The notes under the pieces were generated by a model that made no database searches, was not told the DNA's origin, and saw only the letters and a program-made list of their open reading frames with translations. A stretch of 64,000 nucleotides of DNA from the NCBI GenBank assembly GCA_037892935.1, contig JAYXKI010000009.1:1116001-1180000 (forward strand), written 5' to 3'. Origin of the DNA: Phlebopus portentosus. Taxonomy: Eukaryota; Basidiomycota; Agaricomycetes; Boletales; Boletinellaceae. The position numbers were made by a program, and so were the translations under genes. Below, in pieces: positions 14,501 through 25,520 of the stretch; positions within the stretch are counted from its first letter, which is position 1, and each line of letters opens with the position of its first letter.

Positions 14501-14550
14501 TCACGGCCGATAGAAGTATAGGAATACATCGACGGCCAAGCGTCACGATG
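8574..14550. other. Gene-poor stretch between the proline-rich gene and MPP6
   Basis: No gene is supportable here. The first 500 bp are pyrimidine-rich 3' flank of the proline-rich gene. ORFs at 11579-12064 and 13042-13500 (plus, 150-160 codons) have no recognisable domain. A 15-base A run lies at 11492-11506. A 73-codon minus ORF at 13935-14156 has a basic, hydrophobic N-terminus resembling a mitochondrial presequence, but it is too short to call. Confidence 0.45.
9517..9533. repeat. (CATT)n microsatellite
   Basis: Four perfect tandem CATT units in a gene-free region. A related ATTCATTC tract lies near 2617-2640. Confidence 0.7.
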
Positions 14551-15701
14551 CTATGAGGCTGGTGTGGATGGCTCAGACTCAGTCTTTATCTGCTTCCGCT
14601 TCTTTTTCTTCTTCGCCACCTGGTTCCGAGTATCGGAGGCACCATCGATTGAAGGCGATTCAGAGTCCGCCTTTCTCCATGCAGACTTGGGACTAGCTTC
14701 GCCTGCTTCTGCTTCGGCGTCAAATTCATGTTCTCGCTTCCTGCTTTTTTTTCCGAAGCCGCTTGAAGGAGCGGGAGAATCGACGCCTGTGGGACGAAGG
14801 AAGCTTAAAGGACCCTTGCCTATATCGCTGCTGCTCACGGACTTTCCGGTGTCTGGGAGAGACTGAAGAGCCCATTTGGTTTCGTCGTCGGCGGTGTCAA
14901 AAACTTTCTCCTTTTCCTTCCCTTGCCCTTTCAGTCTGCGCATCTGACGAAGGTCCGTTCCGACGGCTGCGGATGTCTCCTCTGAAATCATTGCCAGCAC
15001 GGGAATGTCCGATGCTGTAGTCTCTCCAATAGGCAGACTACCAGTGCTGTTGTCAAGCTCTGCCAACCTTGCTGCGGTGCGTTTTCCTGTTAGTGGACCA
15101 CCAGCAAAACGTGGCTTTTTGCTTTCTGCCGCGGATCCAATAGGCTTTAGAAGTGCGGCATCGTGCTCCTGTCTGACATTTGAATCTGCATCTCCGTCTG
15201 CAGGGCCATCTCCAGAAGATGGCTACATGAAACGAGCATATCGGTGGCATCAAGCTTCTATGATTTTTTTAGAGTTTTGGGAGACAGAAAACTCACAGTG
15301 GGCGCTATCTCTCTCCCTTTGGCAAAGCTTCTACGGCCGCTAATTTTTGTTGAGGTGGTGACTTCGCCCGCAGCTTCGTCATTTGATGATGAACCACCGT
15401 TCTGGAGCGAAGGAAATAGAAACGGCAGATAGGATGATTCTTGAACAATTGTTTGTCTGACAACAAAGCAGTCGGTCATTGGCACACCAGGAATAACACA
15501 CCCGATTACTCACCCAGCGTTAGTTTTCGAACCTGATGCCAGACCCCATGTCGCTCTGACTTGCTTTGGCACTTCCCATTCTGCTTCATCCTTCACTTTC
15601 GCACTTTCCAAGTCAACTGCAGCTTGCTGCTTTGCACGTTGAGCATTTTGCATAAAACGTAGGTTAAGAGTACTATTGCTGAGAGTTTTGCCAGAGGACA
15701 T
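14551..15701 (-). CDS. MPP6: M-phase phosphoprotein 6 / Mpp6-like nuclear exosome cofactor
   Basis: MPP6 family proteins bind the nuclear RNA exosome and its Mtr4 helicase and promote decay of structured nuclear RNAs. Three exons, 15701-15514, 15456-15297 and 15222-14551, join in phase across 57- and 74-bp GT-AG introns into 339 aa. The N-terminus carries the family signature (LSNSTLNLRFMQNAQRAK). It is followed by EAEWEVP, then QTIVQESSYLPFL and GRRSF, which correspond to the conserved EESF and GRMSF blocks of human MPP6. The C-terminal 200 residues are charged and disordered and end in a Lys-rich run (KKKKKRKQIK) suited to nuclear import. The gene lies head-to-head with the deaminase gene 440 bp away. 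It is longer than animal MPP6 (about 160 aa), the excess being the disordered tail. Confidence 0.85.
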
Positions 15702-16141
15702 GTTGACCTCTTCGAGCTATCCACCACAGGTGAAAAGGTCCCGTAACCTTATGAATTACATCAAATTTCGGGCCATAGATCCATAGTGTGAGCAATGAGC
15801 ATTCTTCATGTTTTTGTTGAGCATACCGTAGCAAGTATAAGACAAGGAACGCTGATTGGCGTTGGTATGAGTAAAAGAGTAGTGATTCGTCCGGAAGTAG
15901 AAAATTAGAGCACGCGTACCGATAGGAGGCAGTGACAAACAGCGACAAACATTACCTGTGGGCGACTTGGTTTCTGACTCTAACTGATCGCACTCACCGT
16001 CCCGCTACACTCGCTCAAATAACGCTCAGTAAGTCTCAAATTATTGAGGAGGATCTTAATACTGAATCGGGCTTTCGTTCATTGATTTGGTTTTTTATCA
16101 AAACAGTCTTTCCCACGACATCTTAAAAATTTAACGCAATA

Positions 16142-17106
16142 ATGAGCAAGTCTCGGTTCTATCTTTCGGAGTGTGCGCAGGCGGCATCCAAGTCGCCCAT
16201 GTGTTTCAAACTTGGTGCGATTATGGTAAAGGGCGGGAAGGTCATATCATCGGGCTTCAATCACCATCGACCGCATTACGACGGTGCAGAGGTGCACCGA
16301 CATGGTCATCGCAAGCCTGTCTCGATGCACGCGGAGATGCATGCGATCTTCAGTCTCACGGGCATGTCTCCTTCGTTCAGGAAGCAGGTTCAAGGGGCCG
16401 AACGGCGCGTCCCTCAACGTGCACCTCCATTACCTCCATGGCGGACAGGAACAGGAGGAGGAGCAGAAGAACAGCACGGACAAAGAGAAGAACAGCGGTC
16501 GCCGATCCCCAAAGGGTGCACCGCTCCTGAAAGGCGTCTTTCAGGGGCCTGGCAAGAAATCGAGAACATGGAAGAAGCGTGTGAAGCGAGCGGCATCGAA
16601 TTCCAGTCGCAACACTCGACCTCGAGGCCGAGGTTCGAAGAGTTTCATATCATCATCGATCGAAAGCAGTGGCGACAGCAGTGCCGAAGCGAGTGGCAGC
16701 GAGGATGGGAGGGAAACTCCTGCCCGATCGTCCTCGCCTGAAATTCCTACGCCTGTTGATTTGGGTTATAGAGGGTGCGGTGGGATTCGCGACGCCGCGA
16801 TTCGAAGATGAACGGAGCGGATCTTTACGTGGTGAGGATAACTAAGAATGGCTGTGGAAATGCAAGGCCTTGCTGGCGATGCTTGGAATGGTGTCGGTGG
16901 GCTGGGATTAAGCGGATATTTCATTGGAATGAGACAACGAACCAGTTTGATGTGGTCAAGGTGAACAACTTTTCGGCGGACGGATACGAGACACACGCTG
17001 ACAATCGCTTGTTCGCTGGCCTTGTGAGTCCGCTAATCTGATTCTTTTCTTTATGAAGTCTTTCTTGGCCTACTGACGATATTATCTTTTCCCATAGGGT
17101 TGGTGA
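16142..17106 (+). CDS. Cytidine/deoxycytidylate deaminase-fold protein with a long insert
   Basis: The zinc-deaminase signature is present in two separated halves. H-A-E lies in PVSMHAEMHAI near 16320-16350, and P-C-x-x-C lies in ARPCWRCLEW near 16870-16890. Together these supply the His, the catalytic Glu and the two Cys zinc ligands. Exon 1 is 16142-16387. The sequence between 16449 and about 16760 is a Ser/Arg/Lys-rich linker in a different frame. A further frame change around 16755-16807 leads into the PCxxC half. The last intron (17024-17097, GTGAGT to CCCATAG) is clear and leaves the terminal codons G-W-stop. First intron: donor GTTCAA at 16388, acceptor AG at 16448 or 16454. Second junction: GTTGAT at 16755 to AAG at 16807 fits in phase, but the donor is poor. 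Substrate unknown; a tRNA, nucleotide or pterin substrate are all possible. If neither junction is an intron, the gene is broken. Confidence 0.7.
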
Positions 17107-19190
17107 TATTTATTTGGTGCTGTTGTTCTGGTTTCACGGGTTTCCTTTCGCTGTATTTCTCAACTCCTTGTATGATTTCACGGCCGCTGTGATGTTATCG
17201 ATCACCCCGTTTGTACGTCCAATTCTTCGAACGTCTTTATCTACATCTGTTTCGATTTCAGAGAAAATTTCTGTATTTCAATCGTGCCACCGTGCAGACC
17301 GTGACCTCATCCCGGCAACTGCTCTCCACCCGATACTTTATGGGTGGTTGAGTTACTAATGCGGGAAATAGTAACCGCGACTTGCTCAGGCATCTATTTA
17401 GCTGCGGCCCAATCATCCTTGACCGGCGGCTTTATTCCATGCCTGACATTCACGATCATCAGTTCGTCTGCCAACAGGTGTTCATATGTTCATCGAGCAT
17501 TAGGCACGCACCCTCAGTCAATTCCTTTAGGGAGTGGGTGTGACCGGATGGCGTTGTCTTCCCTTCATTTTCGGCACGGGTAAAAGGTATGGCAGGCATA
17601 TTGTCAGATACTCATCGCGACTCCCAATATTAACACCTTTTTTCAAATCGGAGTATCCATTTCAGCGCTGTTGTTCGTCGTCTGTTCGAAATAGGTGAGA
17701 ACAGTCCCAAGGCCGTCTTTTCGTAAGTGCGATCTGACGGTTTCTGTCCTTAGATTTATCATCGTCAATGAAGACCTGACCTGGACCCACCCGGTTTTCC
17801 ATCGTATTGCCGTATTATATGCAACTTACGAACGCCCCCACCTTGGTTTCTTGTTTCTCCGTTGCAAATGAGAAATCAGGATCTTTCTGGTGGGGAAGAG
17901 CATTACTTTTGGCACAGAAAATCGGACGGAGGCATGAGAATCAGAGTGAACACTCGGCGACCATCTGCCACCGTCTTATCAGCGTGTCTGACATATCCGT
18001 GTCTCCGCTGCGACATTTGCGGAGGATTGTACATGACGTTTACGGTCTCTAAACGCATGTTTCTCGTACTTATTACCGGATGCTTGTGGTATTGCGTTGT
18101 TACGCGACTTTTTGCTCAGAAATTGAATCACTTGTACCATCATGTCCCTCCGGCGATATCCTCGGATAGCATGGCTTGCTTACTGAGATGAGCCTGTCCT
18201 TACGAATGAATCGGCCTGTCGAACGTTACGTTTTGCCACTCACATCAGAGTCACTTCTTGGATTATCCGCATTGACTTTGTATTAGCAAATGCTGCCCTC
18301 CGCGGACCATCGTCACATTTGTCAGTACGGCGGTCATGAGGCGAGTCATCTTCTCATCTACTTACGATAAGCATTCCTTTCTTACCCTACGATTCACCCG
18401 GAATGAATCTCAGGAGAATAGATGGATGCCGGTGTTGAAATTGTTGGAGTTGAAGCTGGAGAATGGGCCAACCTTCCGGCTTTAGGCACTACAGGCTCTG
18501 GACTAGCTTTGCGTCAGTTGATCAAGTCGAGGACACCTCCGCGATGGTCATAATTTGTGTTTCCACGCAGCTAGATCCATGTGCGATTGCAGAGGCAAAG
18601 CTGAACATAGAAGAGTTCTTGGTGAGCTGAAATCATGAATACTTGTAAGTTTCATTTTCTCCAAAGCCTGTCGCGAGGCAAGCATGTTAGTCAGTTCCTT
18701 TCTTGTTTCTGTATCCTTCAGTTGACTCTCTCAAAGGAAGCGGAGACATCGTGTAAGACGAGATTAAGCGCGGGAGAACCTTCCGGGAAAACATTCGAAC
18801 TTTAAGATAAGACGGCAACGACAGATGGTAATCAGCATCCCAAGAGGGAGTGGATCTCCTCAGAAAGTCATATCTCACTCCATCCGTCTCAACAGGTCAG
18901 CAACGCAACATCGTGAATTTGCAATCACGGAAAAATGCTATTGAAAATTGGAAGTCTATGTTCTTTGGGAGTCATCAGACACGCCTATAAGTCCCTGATC
19001 CGCGATGGTTTATTCGGGAGGTTATCATTCGGGTAGGAAATGCGGTGCTGTGATCACTCTGGGAATCTGTCAGATAATACCTCCGAAAGTTTGACTGTTC
19101 GGCTCTGTCCATGTTGCGCGCACTGCGTAATGTGACGGGTAGGCTATGTGAGTTGAGCTTATATAGATTCAAAACAACCACCATAATTAT
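17107..19190. other. Gene-poor stretch with traces of leucine-rich coding sequence
   Basis: There is no intact gene. At 18429-18485 the plus strand encodes PVLKLLELKLENGPTFRL followed by a stop. This is typical of the leucine-rich part of fungal F-box proteins and suggests an old F-box/LRR remnant. The rest has only short ORFs without domains. Confidence 0.35.
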
Positions 19191-19261
19191 GCCGGAGTAG
19201 CGCAATGGCAGCGCGTAGCTTTCCTAAGGCTAAGGCTGTGGGTTCGAGTCCCACCTTCGGT
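19191..19261 (+). tRNA. tRNA-Arg (anticodon CCT), reads AGG
   Basis: The 71-nt sequence folds completely. It has a 7-bp acceptor stem (two G-T pairs), a 4-bp D stem GCGC/GCGC, a 5-bp anticodon stem TAGCT/GGCTA with loop TTCCTAA (anticodon CCT preceded by T33), a 5-nt variable loop, and a 5-bp T stem GTGGG/CCCAC with loop TTCGAGT. There is no intron and no encoded CCA, as expected for a nuclear gene. The internal A box (TAGCGCAATGG, 19198-19208) and B box (GGTTCGAGTCC, 19240-19250) are intact. Confidence 0.95.
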
Positions 19262-19280
19262 TTAAGTGTTAAAATTGGGG

Positions 19281-19289
19281 TTTTTTTTT
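19281..19289 (+). terminator. RNA polymerase III terminator of the tRNA-Arg gene
   Basis: A run of nine T begins 20 bp after the tRNA 3' end. Confidence 0.8.
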
Positions 19290-19684
19290 ACAATGATTTA
19301 AACAACACCAGTAAACAGCCATCTGTCTGCCTTGTATCGTATTACATGAAAATCGTATTACATGAAAATCTGATGCTGCAACAAAAATACAAATCTGTTT
19401 CTGTCAATTTGTTTGTCCATGATTTGTGTTACGAGTTACAGTAGATGAAGGGTAATATGTTTTTCTAGCACTACCTTAGAGTCTGTTTCCTCAAGATTTT
19501 CCGATCCTCATAGGGTATTATTTACGATCTCGAACCGTTCAATAGTTACTTCATTTTGGTGTCCCTTCTATCCAGCGAGGAAAGTGGGCGTCGACAACTA
19601 CTTTGCTTTTGCACGCTGGATCCGCTACGCAAAGTTTCTGCAAAATGAGTCAGTCTGCTTTGTTCTCTGGGTCCATACGACTCT

Positions 19685-21085
19685 ATGGTTGACCGCGTTG
19701 ATGGAAGAAAAAATCCAGATGACGATCATTGTCATCCTGGATGTCGCATGATTCACTGTCTACCATCCGAAATATTGGTGCAGATCTTCGAATTTGCCGT
19801 TGATTCGGACTCCGATCCTTGGGGATTCGTGATCCCGTCTTCGGTGACCGCTCCCCTCACTCTAACATGGGTTTGCTCGTCATGGCGCCGGACTGCAATC
19901 TCGTACTCGAAGCTCTGGATATCCATTTCTTTCATCTTGCATAGATTGAGCTCTTCTTGCCTGAGTGAGAGTATCTTGGATCTTTTCATTCGTCGATCTG
20001 GAGACAGGCTACCCTTCTCTTTCGCTCTCAACTATGAACACGCACTCGAGTCTTCTCGAACTTACAAGCCCTCCGTGGACCATCTGGATAACGAAAAATA
20101 TCTTGATAGCGTGAACGCCATCGCACGTCGCCTCATCAAGATACGCCACAGATGGCGACGGCTAATAATAAATGTTCTCGTCTTGGAAGCACTGGAACCC
20201 TTCTTCCACTTGCTTTCGCGTTCTGAAGAGGTTGGTTCAGGAATGCCCATGTTGGAAGAACTAAGCATATCTACGAAATACACGGAGTTCTATGGTCCTC
20301 ACCTCACTCTTCCGCTGAAATCATGCTCTCAACTGCGAACTGTACGCATTCTTACGCCAATGGTATTCTTTGATCCGTGCCACCCGCTATTGGAGCATCT
20401 TACGACTCTTGATCTGCACTTTTGCAACTCGCAGCAGGATGCCATCGTGTGGTTGACATGCTGTCCAAGCCTGGAGAGTCTCGCAATCGATTTCTTTGCG
20501 TCAACCAACAACAATCCTATTGCGACGAGCGCTGAAAAGAGGATCCGACTTCCACGACTTACATATTTCTCTTTAACATGTTTCTACGGCGAGCTGGGAG
20601 CTGAGACGTTGCTAGACTCTCTCGACCTCCCATCCTTGCGTGCATTCGACTTCCTCAGATGCGGGCTTGTGATAGCATCTCCGAATGACAGTGCATGGCA
20701 AAGCATCATCAATCTTCTCACTGGGAGGTCTGAAGGGCCACTTCCTCTTCGAGGACTCCGCTTAATCAACGCCCCGGCCACGTCCTCAGAATTAAAGGAG
20801 ATTCTGGAGAGGGTGGGCGGGGGTATTAGGTATCTTGCACTGGGTGGCGAAGCGTGTACGGACAATCTGTTGGAGGACTTCCACCCAATAATCATTACTG
20901 AATCTGTGCCCGGAACTGAACTCGAACTTACCTCGAGAAGATCAGAGCCTCTGTGCCCAGAACTCGAAACTCTCGAACTTCTCGACGTGAATGTCTCTTT
21001 GGCAAGCATCACTTCTTTGGTTTCCTCTCGAGCTGCGGCCACCCCTTCATCGCTATCTCTGCCTCAAACAGCGAATTCCAACTAG
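19685..21085 (+). CDS. F-box domain protein with leucine-rich C-terminal region
   Basis: A single uninterrupted 466-codon frame. The N-terminus has an F-box (residues about 24-75: HCLPSEILVQIFEFAV, then LTLTWVCSSWRRTAIS and LWISI), the usual agaricomycete form. Such proteins are expected to bind Skp1 and recruit targets to an SCF ubiquitin ligase. Downstream are irregular leucine-rich segments (SQLRTVRIL, LEHLTTLDLHF, PSLESLAIDF, PRLTYFSLTCF, PSLRAFDFLRCGL, PELETLELLDV) that would form the substrate-binding surface. The target is unknown. The C-terminus (SSLSLPQTANSN) is abrupt, and open sequence continues in another frame to about 21230, so a 3' intron or a truncating indel is possible. The gene lies 420 bp after the tRNA gene. 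Confidence 0.85.
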   Translation: MVDRVDGRKNPDDDHCHPGCRMIHCLPSEILVQIFEFAVDSDSDPWGFVIPSSVTAPLTLTWVCSSWRRTAISYSKLWISISFILHRLSSSCLSESILDLFIRRSGDRLPFSFALNYEHALESSRTYKPSVDHLDNEKYLDSVNAIARRLIKIRHRWRRLIINVLVLEALEPFFHLLSRSEEVGSGMPMLEELSISTKYTEFYGPHLTLPLKSCSQLRTVRILTPMVFFDPCHPLLEHLTTLDLHFCNSQQDAIVWLTCCPSLESLAIDFFASTNNNPIATSAEKRIRLPRLTYFSLTCFYGELGAETLLDSLDLPSLRAFDFLRCGLVIASPNDSAWQSIINLLTGRSEGPLPLRGLRLINAPATSSELKEILERVGGGIRYLALGGEACTDNLLEDFHPIIITESVPGTELELTSRRSEPLCPELETLELLDVNVSLASITSLVSSRAAATPSSLSLPQTANSN

Positions 21086-21881
21086 GATCAGGATCAAGCT
21101 TCAGAACCTTGAAACGACTCGCATTGCTCAGCGAGAAATTCTCTCGCTGCTTCAGCGATCGGGGATCGGACTCGCCACATCCTTTGTCTATGAAATCGCA
21201 TTTCCCAGAAGGGTTTGACGTATTTCTACTTTGACGCTTACTGGAATTTTCTTCTTGATGGCGACCACACTCAAAGCTTGTCGAAGTTCATTCATATGGC
21301 ATATTCCATGTAATTGCAGAGAAGAAACGGACGAAATACGTAAGAAAGGCGAATATATTGATGTAAACATTCACCTATACCTGAGCGCTCGGGAAGAGTG
21401 TTGAATAAGACATCGAGTAGAAGGACGGAGGGAGGAGGGAGGTAGGCAGGCAGGACGTGTGGATGAGCGAATGAATTAATATGCATACAAAAGACGATTT
21501 CCAAAGATCAAGACCGAGACCAAGAAAAGTGACAGAGGATTATTGCAGAGGGAAAAATATAGATAGGAAAGACGTGCAGTCATAAAATCGTAACATTACG
21601 AAGATAAAGAAAGGACTTCGAGAGAAAAATGAAGCTGCAGACGTCTGTGTGGACAAGTGCGGGAAGGAGGAAAGAGAGGAAGCGCCGTCAAGAAAGGAAT
21701 AGTACAGAATATGATAGCATCTAGGATAACATACATATCGTAGCAGAGGGAGGGAGAGAAGAGGGGGATAAGGCGAAAGGTGTCACGAGAGGTACTGTAT
21801 ATTCCCGTATCATGTATCCAGTCGTCATCCACATAGTCGTTTCGCAAACCGTATATCAACGGCCAACGAACAGCCTGAGTC
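21086..21881. other. Intergenic, convergent 3' flanks
   Basis: The space between the F-box gene (+) and the 21.9-25.0 kb gene (-). It contains purine-rich low-complexity sequence (for example GGAGGGAGGAGGGAGG near 21426) and no supportable gene. Confidence 0.5.
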
Positions 21882-24800
21882 TTACCCTCGAATCTTCCAC
21901 CCATCACCTTTTCGATTGACCTTCCCAACACCTCCAAACCCTTCTCGCACGACGATCCAAAACGCCGTACAGCTCAAAACGTCTTTGATCTCTTCCGCAG
22001 TGAGCACTAGTCCTTCGCTTTCGTTCTCTCCATTTCCATTTCCACTCCCGTATCCGAATAAACCACTACGCAGTTTGGGTCTTTCCCTCTCCTCGCCATT
22101 CGTGTTCGCATTTGCAAACGTATCCGCACGCTCGACAGGCCTGGCAACTCCCGCAGGCGTCAGAACCCTCCGTCGCACACTGGCGCGCGTCACTTCCACA
22201 TCAGGTAAAGGATACGGGACCTTCATCTGGGCAACGACCTTCGGATGATGTGGTGCAGGTGACAAAGCACCAACCTTGAGCCTGAGCAGTATCCCAGGCG
22301 CGTCGGTGGCACTTGAGCGAGCAGGATTTGGATGGTTGCGTGGCGGGAGGTTGAGAAGCAGATTGAAGGTGATGTTGCTGGTGTTGGGATATTGTGTTCG
22401 GTGTGGGTGTGCTAGGAGTGGGACTGAAGGAAGCTGATTTGGGAGGTGGACTCGGAGGAACATCGGAATGAGCGTAAGGCTCGCCCGATGCCTCAGGCGC
22501 ATGTCCACCCTGACTCAAATACGACCTCCGTGATTCCTTCTTCGAAAGCCCGAGTCCAAGTCCAATCCCTCCATCCTTCTCGTAATACTCGTGTTCCCAA
22601 AGCCGATTTGCGCTGCTCGGTACACTTGATATGACAAGCGTACAAATCCACGGGGTCTCCGAATCCTCTGGGTCGCTATCCTCGGCTTCGTCTTCTTCGA
22701 TGGCTATGCGGTCTGATGAAAAGGCAGAAGTCGTAGAATTGGTCCGCGAGTTTGGGGAGGTGCGTTCGGCCGAGCGGCGCGATTCGCCTGAAAAGCGTGG
22801 GGATGTCGCACTTGCACTGGGGCCAGTGACAGTACCTGCCGACGTAGCAGGTCGGCCTGGCGCGTTCCCTCGTCCCCGACTTCGACTCTTTTCCGGTTGC
22901 TGTCGCCCTTCTGAAGAACGTTCGGCACCAATGCTTCTTCGTGACCGTTGTTGCGTCGACGCTGAAGCACCTGCATCCTCCTGCGAGAAACTCGTGCTCC
23001 CGGATTTAGCGAGCGCCGCTGCTTTCCTTAAACTCCTCTTCTCTTGACTCTTTGATTGACCTCGGACCCATTCAAAGCGTACTTCTACGCCCACTTCACC
23101 GCCCGATAGCCCCTGAGCATGCCCGGATGTCGACAAAGAACCCAAACTACCTCCGGGACCCAGCCCAGACACGCCAATCCCACCGACCATCCCGCCTACA
23201 TTTCGCATCACGCCACCAAGTAACCCACTATCGTCTCCCTTTAGCCATTTACGCACAATCCACACGTACCGTGTAGCTCGGCCAGCGGGCGGAACTACCG
23301 GCGCTGATAGAGTAGGCTGAATTCCAAGCACAGCAGGCTGCAATTGCGGTTGTTCTTTTGCGCTTCCTCCACCCCTATCAGTCGTACCTGCCGCTGACGG
23401 TGATCCGGGCACGGGCGGAAGATTGAAGTGCGATGGTGTAGGTGAAGATGCATTCACCGAGCGTCGCTTGCCTGTACTACTGAACACCCCTAAACCAGTC
23501 CCGGTCCTTGTACCTTGTCGCAGCTCAGTCTGCGAAGAAGACGACCTTACGGCGGGAACGTCAATTGATGTTGAGGCCATTCGCGAAAGTGGATCAGATG
23601 ACCCTCCTTCGCTAATAGATTCGGGAGTTCGAGAATCTCGTTTCTTGAAGATCTTACCGAAGATGCGCTTGGCCCCGGAAGCGGAGGGAGAAGGTGTCGG
23701 AGTGATGCTGCCGATACCGTAAGCAGATGACCCACCCTGCGTCGGCGTTTTAGGAGTGCCTGCGATTGCGTATCCGGTCGGAGATTGCACATATGGATGA
23801 GATTGCGCGTGCGTGTGAGTGTGTGCATGAGGATGTGATCCCGCGGAAGAAAGTGAGATCGCGGAAGAAGTTGGTGTGACGAGGAGTCCTTCATAGTCTT
23901 CCGATTCCATTCCAGAATTTCATTTCGATTCGGTTACCAGAAGTGAAGCATTGAATGAAGATCATCCATCCATACATCAAAGTTACACGATGCGAAAAGC
24001 AGAAATAGTGAGAAAACCCATCTGAAACGCTTAGATAGAATAAAGGAAATAACATACCGAATGTTGATCCGCCGGCGCCGGCGGCCCCGGTATTAGCTCC
24101 ATTAGATGTGCTCAGAAACGCGACATGCCCGGGCCCGAGTCCGGATCGTCCATAGCTAGGCCATACCTCAACGACCTCAAGCATAGCAAGTCCAAGGATT
24201 TCCATCCCACGCTTGTGGAATTTCGCGATCTTCGCGTCTGTACCTGCATCCAAAACGGTGTTGGTTATGACGTTATGTGCGCTGAGGTTGTATAATGGCA
24301 CAATCATTCGTCGTCCGCTAGCGGTGGAGGCTGTAGATGCAGTGGAAGCTATGGATGACATGGACGCCGAGGATGAAGCGTAGAACGACGCTGGGTCTGA
24401 GCGATTTGAGCGGAGTGACTGAGCACGCGACAGGGGATCCCCAGTGCCGCCGCTCCCGCCTTCTTCGGATGTTTGGACATTATAATCTCCCGAAGGTCTA
24501 CTAGAATAATCTGAGACTCCGGAAGCCGAAGAAGTACCAGATGCGGAGCGTTCTTTCCCTTGGGGTGGAACTAGTTGCAGCTGTAGGTTGAGGGGGTGGT
24601 TGGACACTGATGGCGGTGGGCGCACGACGATGAATGTCTGCAGCATGTTGGTGATAGTTTGAGTACAAACGAGGGTGCATTGGTGGATGCAGGGTCAGGT
24701 CAGATCAAAGTGCGGAGAATCAATGACGAGCGCGTCAGTTCATTTAGTGTGGCAAGAGCGAGACAGACGAACCTCATTGGGATTGCGCTCCCGTCGCTTC

Positions 24801-24991
24801 TTGACACCGTGCTCGTCGACAGGAGCACTCTCCTTCACCCTGCCGTCACTGGCATCTACTCTCGGTGTGACCTCTCCAGCGCCTTGCGCTCTTTCATTGT
24901 TTACCTCTCTTTCATATTCTCGTTCTCGCTCTTTCTCGAGCTTTGAGAAGCCCAAGCCCGAGGGCAATATAGAGGTGAATGAGGAGAACAT
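21882..24991 (-). CDS. Large Ser/Pro/Gly-rich protein, function unknown
   Basis: Not recognised. Exon 1 (24991-24773), exon 2 (24637-24058) and exon 3 (from 23897) join in phase across introns of 135 and 160 bp. Exon 1 begins FSSFTSILPSGLGF and runs into Glu/Arg-rich sequence. Exon 2 opens with a well-ordered block (TFIVVRPPPSVSNHPLNLQLQLVPP) and has another near 24160-24310 (RRMIVPLYNLSAHNVITNTV, KFHKRGMEILGLAMLEVVEVW). Exon 3 is low-complexity with ordered islands (RATRYVWIVRKWLK, VEVRFEWVRG). The C-terminus in a second frame (KVGALSPAPHHPKVVAQMKV, AEEIKDVLSCTAFWIVVREGF, stop at 21882) also looks conserved. The frame switch between about 22260 and 22570 is unresolved. Alternating ordered islands and disordered linkers suggest a scaffold or signalling protein. 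Confidence 0.65.
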
Positions 24992-25100
24992 GGCCGTCCG
25001 CTGCCAAGGTTGCTCTCCCCGTCGTCGTTGAGTATGATGATGGTGAGAGGAGAGAAGCCAAGATGCGGGAGTTAATATGGGACGTGTTATTACGATTTGG

Positions 25101-25127
25101 CTATTTATTATTTATTTTATTTATTAT
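25101..25127. repeat. TTTA-rich microsatellite
   Basis: Imperfect tandem TTTA/TTAT units about 110 bp upstream of the start of the 21.9-25.0 kb gene. Confidence 0.6.
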
Positions 25128-25500
25128 GATCGTCACGTCTAACTTTGTACGTGGGCAATGCGATCACCTCTCGCTATCGTGTCATCCAACGATGACTAAT
25201 ATTTTCAATTTTCTTTTTCTTTTCAAAAATTTAAACTTTCTTCCATCTCTTCTGCTGCTGCGCATGACTGCGCCATACTTCAGGCTCGCCGTTATGACCG
25301 ACGCTCAGTCCAATGTTTATTTTCTCAATCGCCTTAATCGAAAGATCGACGGTGCACGGTTATTTGATAATCGCACGTGAGACCATTGTTGCCGAACCGA
25401 GATGACGCGGGAAGCCGGCCACTCGGCAATCGAGCCGGTCATTATTCCATTCCCAAAGCTTGTTCGCGTTTCGCATCCTCTCTATCATTATCATTTGTTG

Positions 25501-25520
25501 ATTGAGATTGAGATTGAGAT
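25501..25520. repeat. Hexanucleotide repeat (TTGAGA)3
   Basis: Three tandem copies of a TTGAGA unit. No gene is assigned here. Confidence 0.6.
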
